From: CAYMDP01 sp964389375
GTDB lineage: Bacteria; Bdellovibrionota; Bdellovibrionia; Bdellovibrionales; UBA1609
Assembly: GCA_964389375.1 (NCBI GenBank)
Contig: CAYMDP010000015.1
Span: 1 to 57,696, forward strand
Length of the DNA stretch: 57,696 nt
Direction: 5' to 3'
The number at the start of each line of letters is the position of its first letter. The stretch's first letter is position 1. This document shows, piece by piece, positions 15,951 through 25,882 of the stretch. Below the pieces are notes generated by a model. That model did not search any database. It saw only the letters and a list, made by a program, of their open reading frames with translations, and was not told the DNA's origin. The position numbers and the translations under genes were made by a program.

Positions 15951-17708
15951 TTGAAGCCGCCCAAGCACAGACCCTCTCATTCCATTTCTGACTTCATTTA
16001 TCTTCTTCCTTGCTATGGATCCGGCCCAAGCTTGGCCTCTGCTCTTCTTACACTTTTGCTGGTTTTGTCGATCGATGTCTCGGCGACCTCCAGAAATATT
16101 GATCCTCTCAGCCCCACAAACCTATGCGAAAAAACCCTCTCGACGGAAAAACCTAACCGGCGAGCTAAGACAGTTCTCGGTCTTGCCGACCGCACTCCGC
16201 CCCGAACTTTGGCCATCGAGAAATACAAGTTTCTTGTTTTCACGAGCCCAGAAGAAAACAAAGAATGGGCGCGCCTGAAAAAGTCACCCACCTCACAAAA
16301 TCTCCTATTTCAAAAATATGAAGCTTCACAACTTAAGTTTTTAAACGACACTTTAAAAGACGAGGATTTCGTTACGGCCCTGGTCAATCGATACTTTCAG
16401 GCACTTCTTGATCAGGTTCCAGAACTAAAACGGCAGTTTCCAAATCACAGATTTCACCTTTACTCGGACTATAAGGATCTACGCTTTGCAATCGAAGGAG
16501 CCCAAGATCCTCAACTGATCGAAGCTCTTGAGCAGCTCGGAAAAAATGCCGATCAGATTTTTTATTCCGATCCCATTGTTCGCCAATCTCTACGCGCTGA
16601 AGATCTTAATCGAGGACTATTTAGAAGAGGCTTCGGTCTAAGCGCCGTCCAAGCCAATTCCGCAGCCCGTTTTAGTCGCCGCTTGATCAACCTAAAAAAT
16701 CAAGGTTTTGATGAGGCTGAGGTACAAGCTTATTTTAAGGAGATCTTTGAAGAGGCTCGAAACCTTCATGACGAGCTCGTCTTTGAATTTCTTGAGAGCT
16801 CGATGACTGTTCAGGTTCAAATCGGAGAAAGTCTGATCCTGACCTTGGACCGAGCAGTCCTCAATTACGCCCGAAAGCTGGATCAGCCAAGCGAACTCGC
16901 ACAGGTGATCACAAAGCACTTCAGAGTTCCTATCACGATCGAACAGGCGGCCCGGTTAAAATCCTTTGCGGAGCTCGCTGATAAATTTTCTCCGGAAATT
17001 ACTCTGCCGAAACGGGTTCATCTTGAATTGGATAGTGCTCCCTTTGGCTTGATCGCAACTGACATTGCGGGTGCAGGAAGCCAGAACCTTCAAAAAACGG
17101 CCTGGGCCATTGCCCTTAAAGACCGGGCCGAAGAGGCCCTGGAGACCGCAGACCGGCTGAGTGACATCGTGACTGATCGCTTAAACCAACAGCGCGACAC
17201 GATTCAAGAGCGAGTTAAAGTTTCTTCTGCAAACGAAAATCTTCTATTTAACACCGGCTGCTCCGGTGATGATTGTATCGGAAAGCCCATGACGAGGGCC
17301 TACACGGATCAAGACAAAAGAGAAATTATAAGAACCTTTGCTCGTGACAAAAATCCCTCGGAGTACCGAAATGTTTTTGTGGGACCCGAAGTTCAAACGG
17401 CAACAGACCGAAGTATCCTGATTGGACACGGCAACAGTTTAGAAAAGCTTTTGCGAAAAAAACTACAGTTAAAGGTAGATCCAAAACGACTTGAGCAAGT
17501 GACCTTTGGTTTAGATATGAGAATGAGTCAACCCGGCCAAGGAGGAATTCAACTGATCCTTGGGCAAAATCCATCCTTTTCACTTTCAAGCCTGGAAAGA
17601 AAAGAAGTCATTCGGGCCTTCGAAGAAGCTTTAAAAGAAATCAATTTAGAATTGAACCGAAAAAATCAGGCCGGATCCTATCAAGTTATGAAAGTCCTAT
17701 TTTATTAA
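15951..17708 (+). CDS. Large secreted protein of unknown function
   Basis: A 585-residue protein read from a TTG at 15951, without a strong ribosome site, so the start is uncertain. Residues about 24-46 (SGPSLASALLTLLLVLSIDVSATS) are a signal peptide or anchor. The body is mostly charged and helical, with coiled-coil-like stretches near 370-420. A GCSGDDCIG pair of cysteines near 439-444 precedes a C-terminal alpha/beta-looking domain (VTFGLDMRMSQPGQGGIQLILG). No family recognised. It is convergent with pilR, only nine bases apart. A periplasmic role is inferred. Confidence 0.7.
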   Translation: MKPPKHRPSHSISDFIYLLPCYGSGPSLASALLTLLLVLSIDVSATSRNIDPLSPTNLCEKTLSTEKPNRRAKTVLGLADRTPPRTLAIEKYKFLVFTSPEENKEWARLKKSPTSQNLLFQKYEASQLKFLNDTLKDEDFVTALVNRYFQALLDQVPELKRQFPNHRFHLYSDYKDLRFAIEGAQDPQLIEALEQLGKNADQIFYSDPIVRQSLRAEDLNRGLFRRGFGLSAVQANSAARFSRRLINLKNQGFDEAEVQAYFKEIFEEARNLHDELVFEFLESSMTVQVQIGESLILTLDRAVLNYARKLDQPSELAQVITKHFRVPITIEQAARLKSFAELADKFSPEITLPKRVHLELDSAPFGLIATDIAGAGSQNLQKTAWAIALKDRAEEALETADRLSDIVTDRLNQQRDTIQERVKVSSANENLLFNTGCSGDDCIGKPMTRAYTDQDKREIIRTFARDKNPSEYRNVFVGPEVQTATDRSILIGHGNSLEKLLRKKLQLKVDPKRLEQVTFGLDMRMSQPGQGGIQLILGQNPSFSLSSLERKEVIRAFEEALKEINLELNRKNQAGSYQVMKVLFY

Positions 17709-17717
17709 ACTGAGGAC

Positions 17718-19130
17718 TTAAGCTGTTTCGTCATCCAGTTCGTCATCACCCATAGTCCCTAAGTTGTATTTTTCAACCCGGTAGCGCATGGATCTAAAGG
17801 TAATATTTAAAAGCTTTGCGGCTCTTTTCTTAATTCCGTTGGATGCATGAATGGCCTTGATCAGAAGTTCTTTCTCGATCTGGCCGATCACTTTATCTAA
17901 ATCGACTCCGTCATCGGTAATCTCAATTTCGTGACTCGATGCCATCTTTCGTCCGGCCGGGGTATTCACAAATGGAGGAAGAGACTCTGGAAGAATTGTG
18001 GCCCCGCCCTCTAAGGCGACCGTCCGCTCGATGATATTCTCAAGCTCTCGGACGTTTCCTGGATAGTCGTATTTCTTCAACATCTCCATCGCTTCGGCGC
18101 TGATTGCGCCAATGCTCTTATTCAGACGTTCGTTATACTTTTTTAAGAAATGGTTCGCAAGAACCGGAATATCATCCGACCGTTCGCGAAGGGACGGAGT
18201 ACGAATATTAATAACATTCAGTCGATAATATAAATCTTGTCGAAATTCTCCGCTCGCAACCATATCTTCTAAATTTCGATTCGTCGCCGCAATGATCCGC
18301 ACTTCAATTTTAGAATCTTCGGTCCCACCAACTCTTCGAATCACTCTTTCCTGAATCGCCCGAAGAAGTTTAACCTGAATGGTCAAAGGCAACTCACCGA
18401 CTTCATCCAAAAATAATGTCCCCGTGTCGGCGACCTCAAAAAGACCTTGTTTGTCCGAAACTGCGCCCGTAAAAGACCCCTTCTTATGACCGAACATTTC
18501 GGATTCCATCAAAGATTCAGGGATAGCTCCACAATTGACCGTTACAAAAGGTTTATCTTTTAATAAACCATTGTAGTGAATTGCCTTGGCGACCATTTCT
18601 TTTCCAGTTCCGCTTTCCCCAGTGACCAAAATATTTGTGGGTGTTTGAGAAACTCGTCGGATCATTTCGTAGATCTGATGCATGATCTCAGAATTACCGA
18701 CCAGACTTTGAAAACTATACTCTTTACCCAACTCTTTCTTAAGAACTCGGTTTTCAACTTCTAGGTTTTTACTGCGCAGGGCATTTGCAATGTTGATGCG
18801 GACTTCGTCGATTTTAAAGGGCTTAGTAATATAGTCGTAAGCTCCAAGCTTCATCGCCTCGACCGCGGTTTCTGTCGTTCCAAAAGCCGTAATCATCATA
18901 AAAAGCAAATCAGGGTAATTGTCCTTAACCTTGCGTAGAAGCTCAATTCCAGTCAAGTTAGGCATCTGAAGATCTGAGATCACCATGTCGAAGGATTTCT
19001 TTTTAATCAGATCAAGGGCCGCTTGACCATCTTCAGCCATGCTGACTTCATAGCCTTCTTTTCGCAGCATAATATCAAGAAATTCGCGAATTGACTCTTC
19101 GTCGTCGACAACCAAAATCCTAGGTTTCAT
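17718..19130 (-). CDS. pilR: Type IV pilus sigma-54 response regulator PilR
   Basis: The response regulator that activates pilin transcription through sigma-54. It has 470 residues: receiver with phospho-acceptor Asp53 (ISDLQMP), AAA+ with Walker A GESGTGKE at 171-178, and a C-terminal Fis-type helix-turn-helix (IKKRAAKLLNITFRSMRYRVEKY). The sigma-54 contact loop reads GSFTGA and not GAFTGA; I recall the same variant in Pseudomonas PilR. It is the last gene of a pilB-pilT-pilC-pilS-pilR run. The PilS-PilR pairing supports the name over a generic NtrC. Pilin (pilA) is not in this window. Confidence 0.88.
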   Translation of the reverse strand: MKPRILVVDDEESIREFLDIMLRKEGYEVSMAEDGQAALDLIKKKSFDMVISDLQMPNLTGIELLRKVKDNYPDLLFMMITAFGTTETAVEAMKLGAYDYITKPFKIDEVRINIANALRSKNLEVENRVLKKELGKEYSFQSLVGNSEIMHQIYEMIRRVSQTPTNILVTGESGTGKEMVAKAIHYNGLLKDKPFVTVNCGAIPESLMESEMFGHKKGSFTGAVSDKQGLFEVADTGTLFLDEVGELPLTIQVKLLRAIQERVIRRVGGTEDSKIEVRIIAATNRNLEDMVASGEFRQDLYYRLNVINIRTPSLRERSDDIPVLANHFLKKYNERLNKSIGAISAEAMEMLKKYDYPGNVRELENIIERTVALEGGATILPESLPPFVNTPAGRKMASSHEIEITDDGVDLDKVIGQIEKELLIKAIHASNGIKKRAAKLLNITFRSMRYRVEKYNLGTMGDDELDDETA

Positions 19131-19195
19131 AATTCCCCCTCTTGGGCCCCTTCAGTCTCTGATGTTTCCAATCGAAATTCAACATCCCGCAAGAC

Positions 19196-20887
19196 CTAGG
19201 CTTGTTTTTTATCAAAATAGTTTCTCTCCCGACTGTCCCTTTCGCCAGGAAAGAAGATCCTAAACTCAGTTCCAATTCCAAGTTCACTGTTAACGGCCAC
19301 CCGTGCCGAATGGCTTTCAAGAATTTTATGAGTGATGGCTAAGCCCAGTCCGGTCCCCTTGGGTTTGGTCGTATGAAAGGGCTCGAATATTCGGTCTAAA
19401 GACTCTTTCCCGATCCCCATCCCCGAATCTACAAAGCGAACCACGACCTGATCCGCCTCGTCGTGAGTACTGACAATCAGTCGAGGACTTTCTGCTTTCT
19501 CCATCGCCTGAAATGCGTTGATCACGATGTTTAAAAAGGCCTGCTTCAACTTATCTCGTTGTCCTAAAATCATCTGCCCGCAATTCAGCTCCAAAGAGAT
19601 CTGAACATCTGAACGCAAGGTCTTGTTGAAGCGAATTGACTCCATGACCTCAGACAAAAGCGAATTAAGGTTGATTGGGTCGAAAGCTCTCTCTTCGGGT
19701 CGGACAAACTCTAAAAACTCAGAGATCAGTCCATTTAACCGGTCGATCTCCTTTAGGACAATCGACATCAACTTCCGGTCTTCATCCGTCATAGCCGGGG
19801 AGGATGCGGTCATCAGTTGAATACTTCCACTGATACTTGCAAGAGGATTACGAATCTCATGGGCAATGCCGGCGGCCAACTGCCCAACCGCAGCAAGCTT
19901 TTCTTTTTGCCTCATCTCATGCTCCAGTCGTTTGACGACCGTCAAATCCTGAAACAAGATCAAAAAACCCCTTAAAGCACCCTCGCTCGAGTAAAGTGGC
20001 GAGGTTAGAGTTTCCAAAATCATCTGGCCCAATTGCGGGGAATTAAATCGTTCTTCTCCTCTTGTAACTGCTCCTGGACTTCGATCAACCTCTTGCTGAC
20101 TCAGCTTCGCCTCTAAAACTGGAAACACCTCTAATAGGTTCTTTCCTTCAAACTTTTTAATTCCTAGAATTTTTTTTGCAGATTCATTGGAATAGATAAT
20201 CAGACCAAAAGGATTAAAAACCAAAAGTCCGGTTGCGATATTTTCGAAGACCAGCTGGTTTAGATCTTTTAGTACTTCGACATCTTTTTCTGTACGGCGC
20301 AGCTGACTCCCCAAAAAAGTCAGCTGTTCGCTTAAATGTCCCGCCAAAAATGCTAAGGCAAAATAAGAAATATTGTTGATAACAAGTGAGGCAGTAAAAC
20401 CCTGCTCGAAGTGAAGCGGATTAAAGGCGAGGACAAAGTTGAACGCAGCACTTGTTACCAAAGCAAAAAGAAGTGCGCCTTTTCGATCCAAAATCATTCC
20501 CGCAAGGATCATGTTCATTGAAAATAAAAGAATAAAGATGGATTTGTTATAGCCCGAAAGGGCTACTATGACTGTTATCCAAAGGATATCAAAACTAAGC
20601 AGATAAATTAGACTTAGGCGTGCCTCAATTTTGGTCCACAAAAATATGTGAACTATGGCACTCAGACTAAAATGAAGACCCAAAACCAACAGAATCGGAA
20701 ACCAAATGTCGAAGCCAATAAACTGAGGCTGAAAAAGCTGAAAAAACAAAGCCAAAGCCAATACTAAAATCCAAACGAGGGACCTAATCTGCGCCACCAG
20801 TTCATAGCGCTGTTGACCAAAATGTTCGGCAGACCGCGAACTCGATTGAGGCTGAACTTGTCCTGAAAGAACTTCGAAGCCAGCCAT
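19196..20887 (-). CDS. pilS: Type IV pilus sensor histidine kinase PilS
   Basis: An inner-membrane sensor kinase that phosphorylates PilR. It has 563 residues: about six membrane segments between 33 and 185, a PAS domain at about 205-320, the phospho-acceptor histidine in GIAHEIRNP near 343, and an ATPase domain with the G boxes DSGMGIG and GTGLGLA. This matches PilS, which senses pilin in the membrane. Its ATG overlaps the pilC stop (TAATG). A 65-base gap separates it from pilR. Confidence 0.88.
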   Translation of the reverse strand: MAGFEVLSGQVQPQSSSRSAEHFGQQRYELVAQIRSLVWILVLALALFFQLFQPQFIGFDIWFPILLVLGLHFSLSAIVHIFLWTKIEARLSLIYLLSFDILWITVIVALSGYNKSIFILLFSMNMILAGMILDRKGALLFALVTSAAFNFVLAFNPLHFEQGFTASLVINNISYFALAFLAGHLSEQLTFLGSQLRRTEKDVEVLKDLNQLVFENIATGLLVFNPFGLIIYSNESAKKILGIKKFEGKNLLEVFPVLEAKLSQQEVDRSPGAVTRGEERFNSPQLGQMILETLTSPLYSSEGALRGFLILFQDLTVVKRLEHEMRQKEKLAAVGQLAAGIAHEIRNPLASISGSIQLMTASSPAMTDEDRKLMSIVLKEIDRLNGLISEFLEFVRPEERAFDPINLNSLLSEVMESIRFNKTLRSDVQISLELNCGQMILGQRDKLKQAFLNIVINAFQAMEKAESPRLIVSTHDEADQVVVRFVDSGMGIGKESLDRIFEPFHTTKPKGTGLGLAITHKILESHSARVAVNSELGIGTEFRIFFPGERDSRERNYFDKKQA

Positions 20888-22116
20888 TAGCCCGTCACGG
20901 CACTGGCCAGGTTGAAAATTGGCAAATACATGGCAATAACGATAACCGCGATCACGACACCTAGAAACACCATCAAGAGGGGCTCAACCAGACTGGTCAG
21001 AGCGTCTGCGGCTTGTTCGACTTCTTCTTCATAAAAGTCAGCGATCTTCCCAAGCATGGTATCTAAATTTCCTGTTTGCTCTCCGACTGCGATCATCTGA
21101 ATCACCATGTTCGGAAACAATTTTTCCCGCTTTAAAGGCTCGGTCAGGGATTTTCCTCGGGCAACGGCGTCCTTTGCTGAAAGAAAAGTCCTTTCGATCA
21201 CCCAGTTTCCAGAAGTCGCCGCCGCAATATCAAGGGCTTCCATAATTCGAACTCCCGCACCCAAAAGGGTTGCCAGAGTTCGACTAGAGCGGGCTATTGA
21301 TCCTTTTTGAACAAGAGAGCCAAAGACAGGAGTTTGAATTATCAGTTGGTCCAAAACTTTTCGGCCGTCGTCGGTGTCGTAATACATCTTGATCGCCACG
21401 GGAATAAAAACGGCACAGGATAAAATCAAATACCAGTAATCCACCATTGCGTTACTTAAGTTGATTACAAATTGCGTAAGAGCGGGAAGGTCTTCACCCA
21501 TTTGAGAGAACATATCCACGAAACTTGGGATTACAAAAATCATAATTCCCGAAATCACGATTCCTGCGATAAGGATCACAATTGCGGGATACCACATGGC
21601 CCCAGTGATTTTTCCGCGAAGCTTCACCGAGGTTTCGATATATTCTGCCAATCGATTTAAAACCGTATCCAGAACACCACCCTCTTCTCCGGCGCGGACC
21701 AGGTTGATATAGAGGCGGTCAAAAACTTTGGGTCTTGAGGCAATGGCCTCGCCCAAGCGCTTTCCCTTTTCGACTTCGGCCAAAACCGCACCGATGGCAT
21801 TTCCCATCCCGGGGCTTCGGGCACCGGTTTGAAGGGCCTGAAGAGCTTGTACAATCGGGACCCCCGCACCAACCAGAACGCTAAATTGGCGCGTGAAAAC
21901 CTGAAGATCTTTTGGACCAACCGTATCCGCGAAACTTGCAAAAAAGCCTGTCGACTTTGCTTTTGGGCCCATAATGGATCCCGCTGCCGCCAGCTTTAGC
22001 GGAATCAATTTTTGCGCTCGTATAATCACACGAGCCTCGGACTCATTCGCGGCCTCAAGGTCTCCCTTGACGACTCGACCGTCCAATGTTTTTGCCTGAA
22101 AAAGAAACTTTGCCAT
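20887..22116 (-). CDS. pilC: Type IV pilus inner-membrane platform protein PilC
   Basis: Polytopic protein of the GspF/PilC family that couples the PilB and PilT motors to pilin in the inner membrane. It has 409 residues, with an N-terminal cytoplasmic part, two repeated GspF domains (VFTRQFSVLVGAGVPIVQAL and SRTLATLLGAGVRIMEAL), and three membrane segments near 170-200, 220-245 and 378-402. Its start overlaps the pilT stop and its stop overlaps the pilS start, so the cluster is translated in series. Confidence 0.94.
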   Translation of the reverse strand: MAKFLFQAKTLDGRVVKGDLEAANESEARVIIRAQKLIPLKLAAAGSIMGPKAKSTGFFASFADTVGPKDLQVFTRQFSVLVGAGVPIVQALQALQTGARSPGMGNAIGAVLAEVEKGKRLGEAIASRPKVFDRLYINLVRAGEEGGVLDTVLNRLAEYIETSVKLRGKITGAMWYPAIVILIAGIVISGIMIFVIPSFVDMFSQMGEDLPALTQFVINLSNAMVDYWYLILSCAVFIPVAIKMYYDTDDGRKVLDQLIIQTPVFGSLVQKGSIARSSRTLATLLGAGVRIMEALDIAAATSGNWVIERTFLSAKDAVARGKSLTEPLKREKLFPNMVIQMIAVGEQTGNLDTMLGKIADFYEEEVEQAADALTSLVEPLLMVFLGVVIAVIVIAMYLPIFNLASAVTG

Positions 22117-23183
22117 TATATCCCAGACTGTTTCAAAAGTTTATCGAGCTCTTCTGGATCACTGCTCGCTAAAAACGCATCCCGAATTTCAATTCTTCTT
22201 TTTACTATCAGCTTTACTAGGGATTGATTCATCGTGATCATTCCCGTTTTATCTTGTCCAACTTGCATCATTCCATAAACCTGATGCAGCTTATTTTCAC
22301 GAATCAAATTTCGAATATTTGGATTCATTAACAACAACTCTATCGCCGGAACTCTTCCACCCTTGGGCCCCTGAATCAAACGCTGAGACACAATGGCATT
22401 CAGCACAAAACTCAACTGCAGACGAATACGATCTTGTTGCTCGCCCGGAAAAACCCCAACGATTCGATTGATTGTTTGAATTGCCGAGTTTGTGTGAAGG
22501 GTCGCAAAAACCAGATGCCCCGTTTCGGCAATGGTTAAAGCCGCTTCGATGGTTTCTAGATCTCTCATCTCACCCATCATACAAACATCTGGATCCTGAC
22601 GAAGGACATGCTTTAGTGCCGTCTTATAGCTAGCTGAATCCACGCCGATTTCTCTCTGATTCACGATACAGTTTTTATGTGCATGCACATATTCAATCGG
22701 ATCTTCCAGAGTGATAATGTGTCCACGCAGTTCACGATTCACTTTATCCAGCATGGCCGCAATCGTTGTCGACTTACCGCAGCCCGTAGGCCCGGTAACT
22801 AGAACAAGTCCACTCGGCGCACCGACCAAATCTCCAAGAACTTTTGGTAAGCCCAATGTGCTTAGCTCGGGGATATCGTTCGGAATACGACGAAACACTC
22901 CCGAAACAGCGCCTCTTTGAAAAAATAAATTCGCTCTAAAGCGGGCCATCGCCTTTACACCAAAGCTAAAATCTAATTCTTTGGTCGCTTCAAACTTACT
23001 TTTTTGTGAATCCGTCAAAATCGAATAACAAATTTTTCTTGAATCATCAGCGCTTAAGTCTGGAGTCTTCACTCTAACGACTCGACCATCGACACGAAGA
23101 CTGGGAGGAGAGCCCGCCACGACATGCAGATCTGATGCGTTTTGTTTAATCGCAGCCTTTAAGAGCTGATGCAGACTGATCAT
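22116..23183 (-). CDS. pilT: Type IV pilus retraction ATPase PilT
   Basis: Hexameric cytoplasmic ATPase that powers pilus retraction. It has 355 residues. Walker A GPTGCGKST lies at about 131-139, the Asp box and Walker B region reads MMGEMRDLETIEAALTIAE, and the His box is ATLHTNS. It lacks the zinc-binding tetracysteine and N-terminal domain of PilB, as expected. Its ATG overlaps the pilB stop by four bases. The presence of PilT means the pili are probably retractile. Confidence 0.94.
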   Translation of the reverse strand: MISLHQLLKAAIKQNASDLHVVAGSPPSLRVDGRVVRVKTPDLSADDSRKICYSILTDSQKSKFEATKELDFSFGVKAMARFRANLFFQRGAVSGVFRRIPNDIPELSTLGLPKVLGDLVGAPSGLVLVTGPTGCGKSTTIAAMLDKVNRELRGHIITLEDPIEYVHAHKNCIVNQREIGVDSASYKTALKHVLRQDPDVCMMGEMRDLETIEAALTIAETGHLVFATLHTNSAIQTINRIVGVFPGEQQDRIRLQLSFVLNAIVSQRLIQGPKGGRVPAIELLLMNPNIRNLIRENKLHQVYGMMQVGQDKTGMITMNQSLVKLIVKRRIEIRDAFLASSDPEELDKLLKQSGI

Positions 23184-24889
23184 ATGATGTCACTCAAGGT
23201 TGTGTTGATGACCTCTTCGACTGTGGTCAATCCCTCTTTCATCTTGTTGATCGCGCTTCGCCGAAGGGTTTTCATTCCATCTTGGATTGCGCGTCGTCGA
23301 ATTTCTAAGGGGGATGAACCTTTAAAAATGGCCTCTTTGACGGCTGAAGTAATTCGAAGAGTTTCAAAAATGGCCACTCGGCCACCCAACCCCGTTCCGC
23401 TACAGTTCGCACAGCCACCGCCCTTGCGAATGCCCGTGCACTCTTTAAGTTCGTCTTGCAGAACACCAAGCTCCAACAAGACTTCTGTTGGAACTTTTAT
23501 GGGCTCAGCACACTTGGAGCAAACTTTTCGAATCAACCTCTGAGCGACAATCAAAGAAGTTGCTTCCGCCACCATATAGGGAGCAATCCCCATATCGATT
23601 AAGCGGGTCACAGTCGAGGTTGCGTCATTTGTATGTAGAGTACTTACAACCAAGTGACCCGTTGAGGCCGCTTTAAAGGCAACCTCAGCGGTTTCGAGAT
23701 CTCGAATCTCTCCCACCATGATCACTTCAGGATCCTGACGAAGAAAGGCCCTAAGTGCATCCGGAAAGTTAAATCCGATATTTGAATTGATTTGCACCTG
23801 GTTAATTCCATCCAGATTAAATTCAACCGGATCTTCTGCTGTAGACAGGTTTGTATCTGCTGTATTCAGCTCCTGAAGTGCCGAATAAATTGTGGTCGTT
23901 TTTCCACTCCCGGTAGGCCCGGTGATCAGCAGCATTCCTTGGGGCAAAGCCAAAGCTTCTTTAAAAACTTTTAAGTGATCTTCTTCCATTCCTAATTTGG
24001 TCAAATCCACCTGAAGATTTGATTTGTCCAATACACGCATAACAATTTTTTCACCAAACATCGTGGGAACTGCATTCACACGAAAATCCACTTCTCTCCC
24101 ATCTTTTAAACGCACTTTGAGGCGTCCATCCTGGGGGCGTCTACGCTCTGAAATATCCATCTTACTTAAAATTTTAACCCGGCTGACCACCGCGTTGGCT
24201 GCTCCGGCAGGTGGCTGAGTCTTTTCGTACAAACTTCCGTCGATACGAAAACGAATGCGAAAACGTTTTTCGTAGGACTCGATATGAATATCCGAAGTTC
24301 GGGTTTTGATCGCTTCCGCCAGCATGGCATTCACAAATTTTACAATTGGCCCTTCATCGGACTGAATATCCTGATCCACGATGGCAGCGGTGGATTTTGG
24401 TCCAAGAAAACTTTCGTCCGAATCTTCGATCTCGGACATGATGTTCTCGAACTGAGAGCTTCCGCCATAATATCGCTCGATGGCTGCTTTGATCGCAGCT
24501 TCAGAAGCCACAACCACTTCAATTTTGTGTCGAGTCAAAAGCGCAAGGTCATCTTTAACATACATGTTGCTTGGATCAGCAAAAGCGACAACTAAACTCT
24601 TTCCTGCCTTGGAAACAGGAATCACAGAGTTCTTTTCGCAAACCTGCTTTGAGACCATCGAGATCACGTCCGGATCAACTTCAAAGGTCGACAAATCAAT
24701 CGTCGCAAGATTGTATTGCTTGCCCAAAAATTCTGCCAGCTCAGACTCTTTGACATAACCAAGCCGCACCAGCGCTGTAGTTAAGCGCCCGCCGTAGTTT
24801 TTTTGTTCTTTTCTGGCTTTTTCGAGCTGATCAATATCGATCAGACTCTCTCGAACTAAGAGTTCACCGATCCCTTTTTTTGCCGACAT
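23180..24889 (-). CDS. pilB: Type IV pilus assembly ATPase PilB
   Basis: Extension ATPase of the pilus. It has 569 residues: a GspE/MshEN N-terminal domain (ISKKGIGELL-type start, about 1-150), Walker A GPTGSGKTTT near 333, Walker B with GEIRDLETAEVAF, the His box TLHTND, and a zinc tetracysteine (CSKC and CANC near 470-500). It is first in the pil operon. The 132 bases upstream have no sigma-54 TGGCAC-N5-TTGC match, so the operon probably uses another promoter type. Confidence 0.94.
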   Translation of the reverse strand: MSAKKGIGELLVRESLIDIDQLEKARKEQKNYGGRLTTALVRLGYVKESELAEFLGKQYNLATIDLSTFEVDPDVISMVSKQVCEKNSVIPVSKAGKSLVVAFADPSNMYVKDDLALLTRHKIEVVVASEAAIKAAIERYYGGSSQFENIMSEIEDSDESFLGPKSTAAIVDQDIQSDEGPIVKFVNAMLAEAIKTRTSDIHIESYEKRFRIRFRIDGSLYEKTQPPAGAANAVVSRVKILSKMDISERRRPQDGRLKVRLKDGREVDFRVNAVPTMFGEKIVMRVLDKSNLQVDLTKLGMEEDHLKVFKEALALPQGMLLITGPTGSGKTTTIYSALQELNTADTNLSTAEDPVEFNLDGINQVQINSNIGFNFPDALRAFLRQDPEVIMVGEIRDLETAEVAFKAASTGHLVVSTLHTNDATSTVTRLIDMGIAPYMVAEATSLIVAQRLIRKVCSKCAEPIKVPTEVLLELGVLQDELKECTGIRKGGGCANCSGTGLGGRVAIFETLRITSAVKEAIFKGSSPLEIRRRAIQDGMKTLRRSAINKMKEGLTTVEEVINTTLSDII

Positions 24890-25021
24890 TCTTTCCCCGC
24901 CACCCTGAATATCCTAAGTGCTTTTACTTCCTTAGTATCTTACTCTCGAGTGCCGTTTTTTGTAACTAGACCTAGGTCCGAGTTTTAATAAAAACAAATT
25001 CAAAACAAGGATTTGCGACTC

Positions 25022-25882
25022 TTAGGACTTCGGGTCTTCACTCGCCAACTGGGTCTGAAGGAGCGAAAAATAAGCCTTTTGATCGAAGGCCGATCTCTTG
25101 TTTTCTGGAACAACCCACTGCACCCAGTGCGCGTCGGTCCATGCTTTCAGTTCGGCGCCGCGAATGACGGATGCCCCAACCTCTTCCGCTTGCTGTACCA
25201 AGGCCGTGGTCCAAGGCTCTATGGTTAAATCCCAAACCATTCCATCCTTCTGAAGAAAATTAAAATAATAAAGCTCTTTTAAAATATCGTTTTCCGGAAT
25301 TAAAGGCGTCGTATTCACCAGAATCCCATGATTCCCAGGCAGCAAAACAAGTTTGTCTTGGCCAATAAACTCAAATTCAATCCCAACAAAAGATCTTTTC
25401 ATCTCTTTAATTAGGGCCAAACCCTCATCATCAAAGGTCGAAGTGACATGGATGCGCTGAAAACCAACACGAATTAAGGAGGCAATACTAATTCGAGCCG
25501 AAGCCCCGGCACCGACGACTAAGGCTGCAGAATCGACCTTTAATTTGTCCCCCCAAAGCCCAAGAAGAGAGGCCCAGGCCCGATACAGTGCAGACCTTGG
25601 CCAGACTCCTGAATCTGCTTTAACAATGCAATCCGCTGCACCCAGCTGCGAGCTTTGGGATTCCATTTTTTTATAAAGCTGGATCACATGTTGCCCAAAG
25701 GGCCGACCTAAACGGATTTGATCAAAGTTCTGAAGTGCCTCTTTATGAATATCTGCGAAAGAAACCGGGTCAGCGGCTAAAAATTGAAATTCATTTTCTA
25801 TTCCGATCTGATTCAAGTATTGACTCAAAATCTGAGCCAGTTTTTGGTCTCCAACTTCTGCAGAGATCACACACCACTTCAT
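25022..25882 (-). CDS. Shikimate dehydrogenase-like protein, catalytic residues lost
   Basis: A 286-residue protein with the AroE two-domain layout. The NADP-binding GAGASAR is at about 124-130, NTTPLIP matches the family NATPLGM, and the C-terminal WDLTIEPWTTALVQQAEEVGA matches the D.xYxPxxTxLLxxA block. The substrate-domain signatures are gone: where AroE has VTxPxK the protein reads LGRPFGQ, and where it has NTDG it reads WPRSAL. The catalytic Lys and Asp are thus absent. Shikimate dehydrogenase activity is unlikely; a different oxidoreductase or binding role is possible. It overlaps ribF by four bases. True aroE should be elsewhere. Confidence 0.7.
   Translation of the reverse strand: MKWCVISAEVGDQKLAQILSQYLNQIGIENEFQFLAADPVSFADIHKEALQNFDQIRLGRPFGQHVIQLYKKMESQSSQLGAADCIVKADSGVWPRSALYRAWASLLGLWGDKLKVDSAALVVGAGASARISIASLIRVGFQRIHVTSTFDDEGLALIKEMKRSFVGIEFEFIGQDKLVLLPGNHGILVNTTPLIPENDILKELYYFNFLQKDGMVWDLTIEPWTTALVQQAEEVGASVIRGAELKAWTDAHWVQWVVPENKRSAFDQKAYFSLLQTQLASEDPKS

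Noticed and set aside
24890..25021. Sigma-54 promoter for the pil operon
   Set aside because: GGCAC occurs at one place on the minus strand, but no GC at the right distance completes the -24/-12 pattern.
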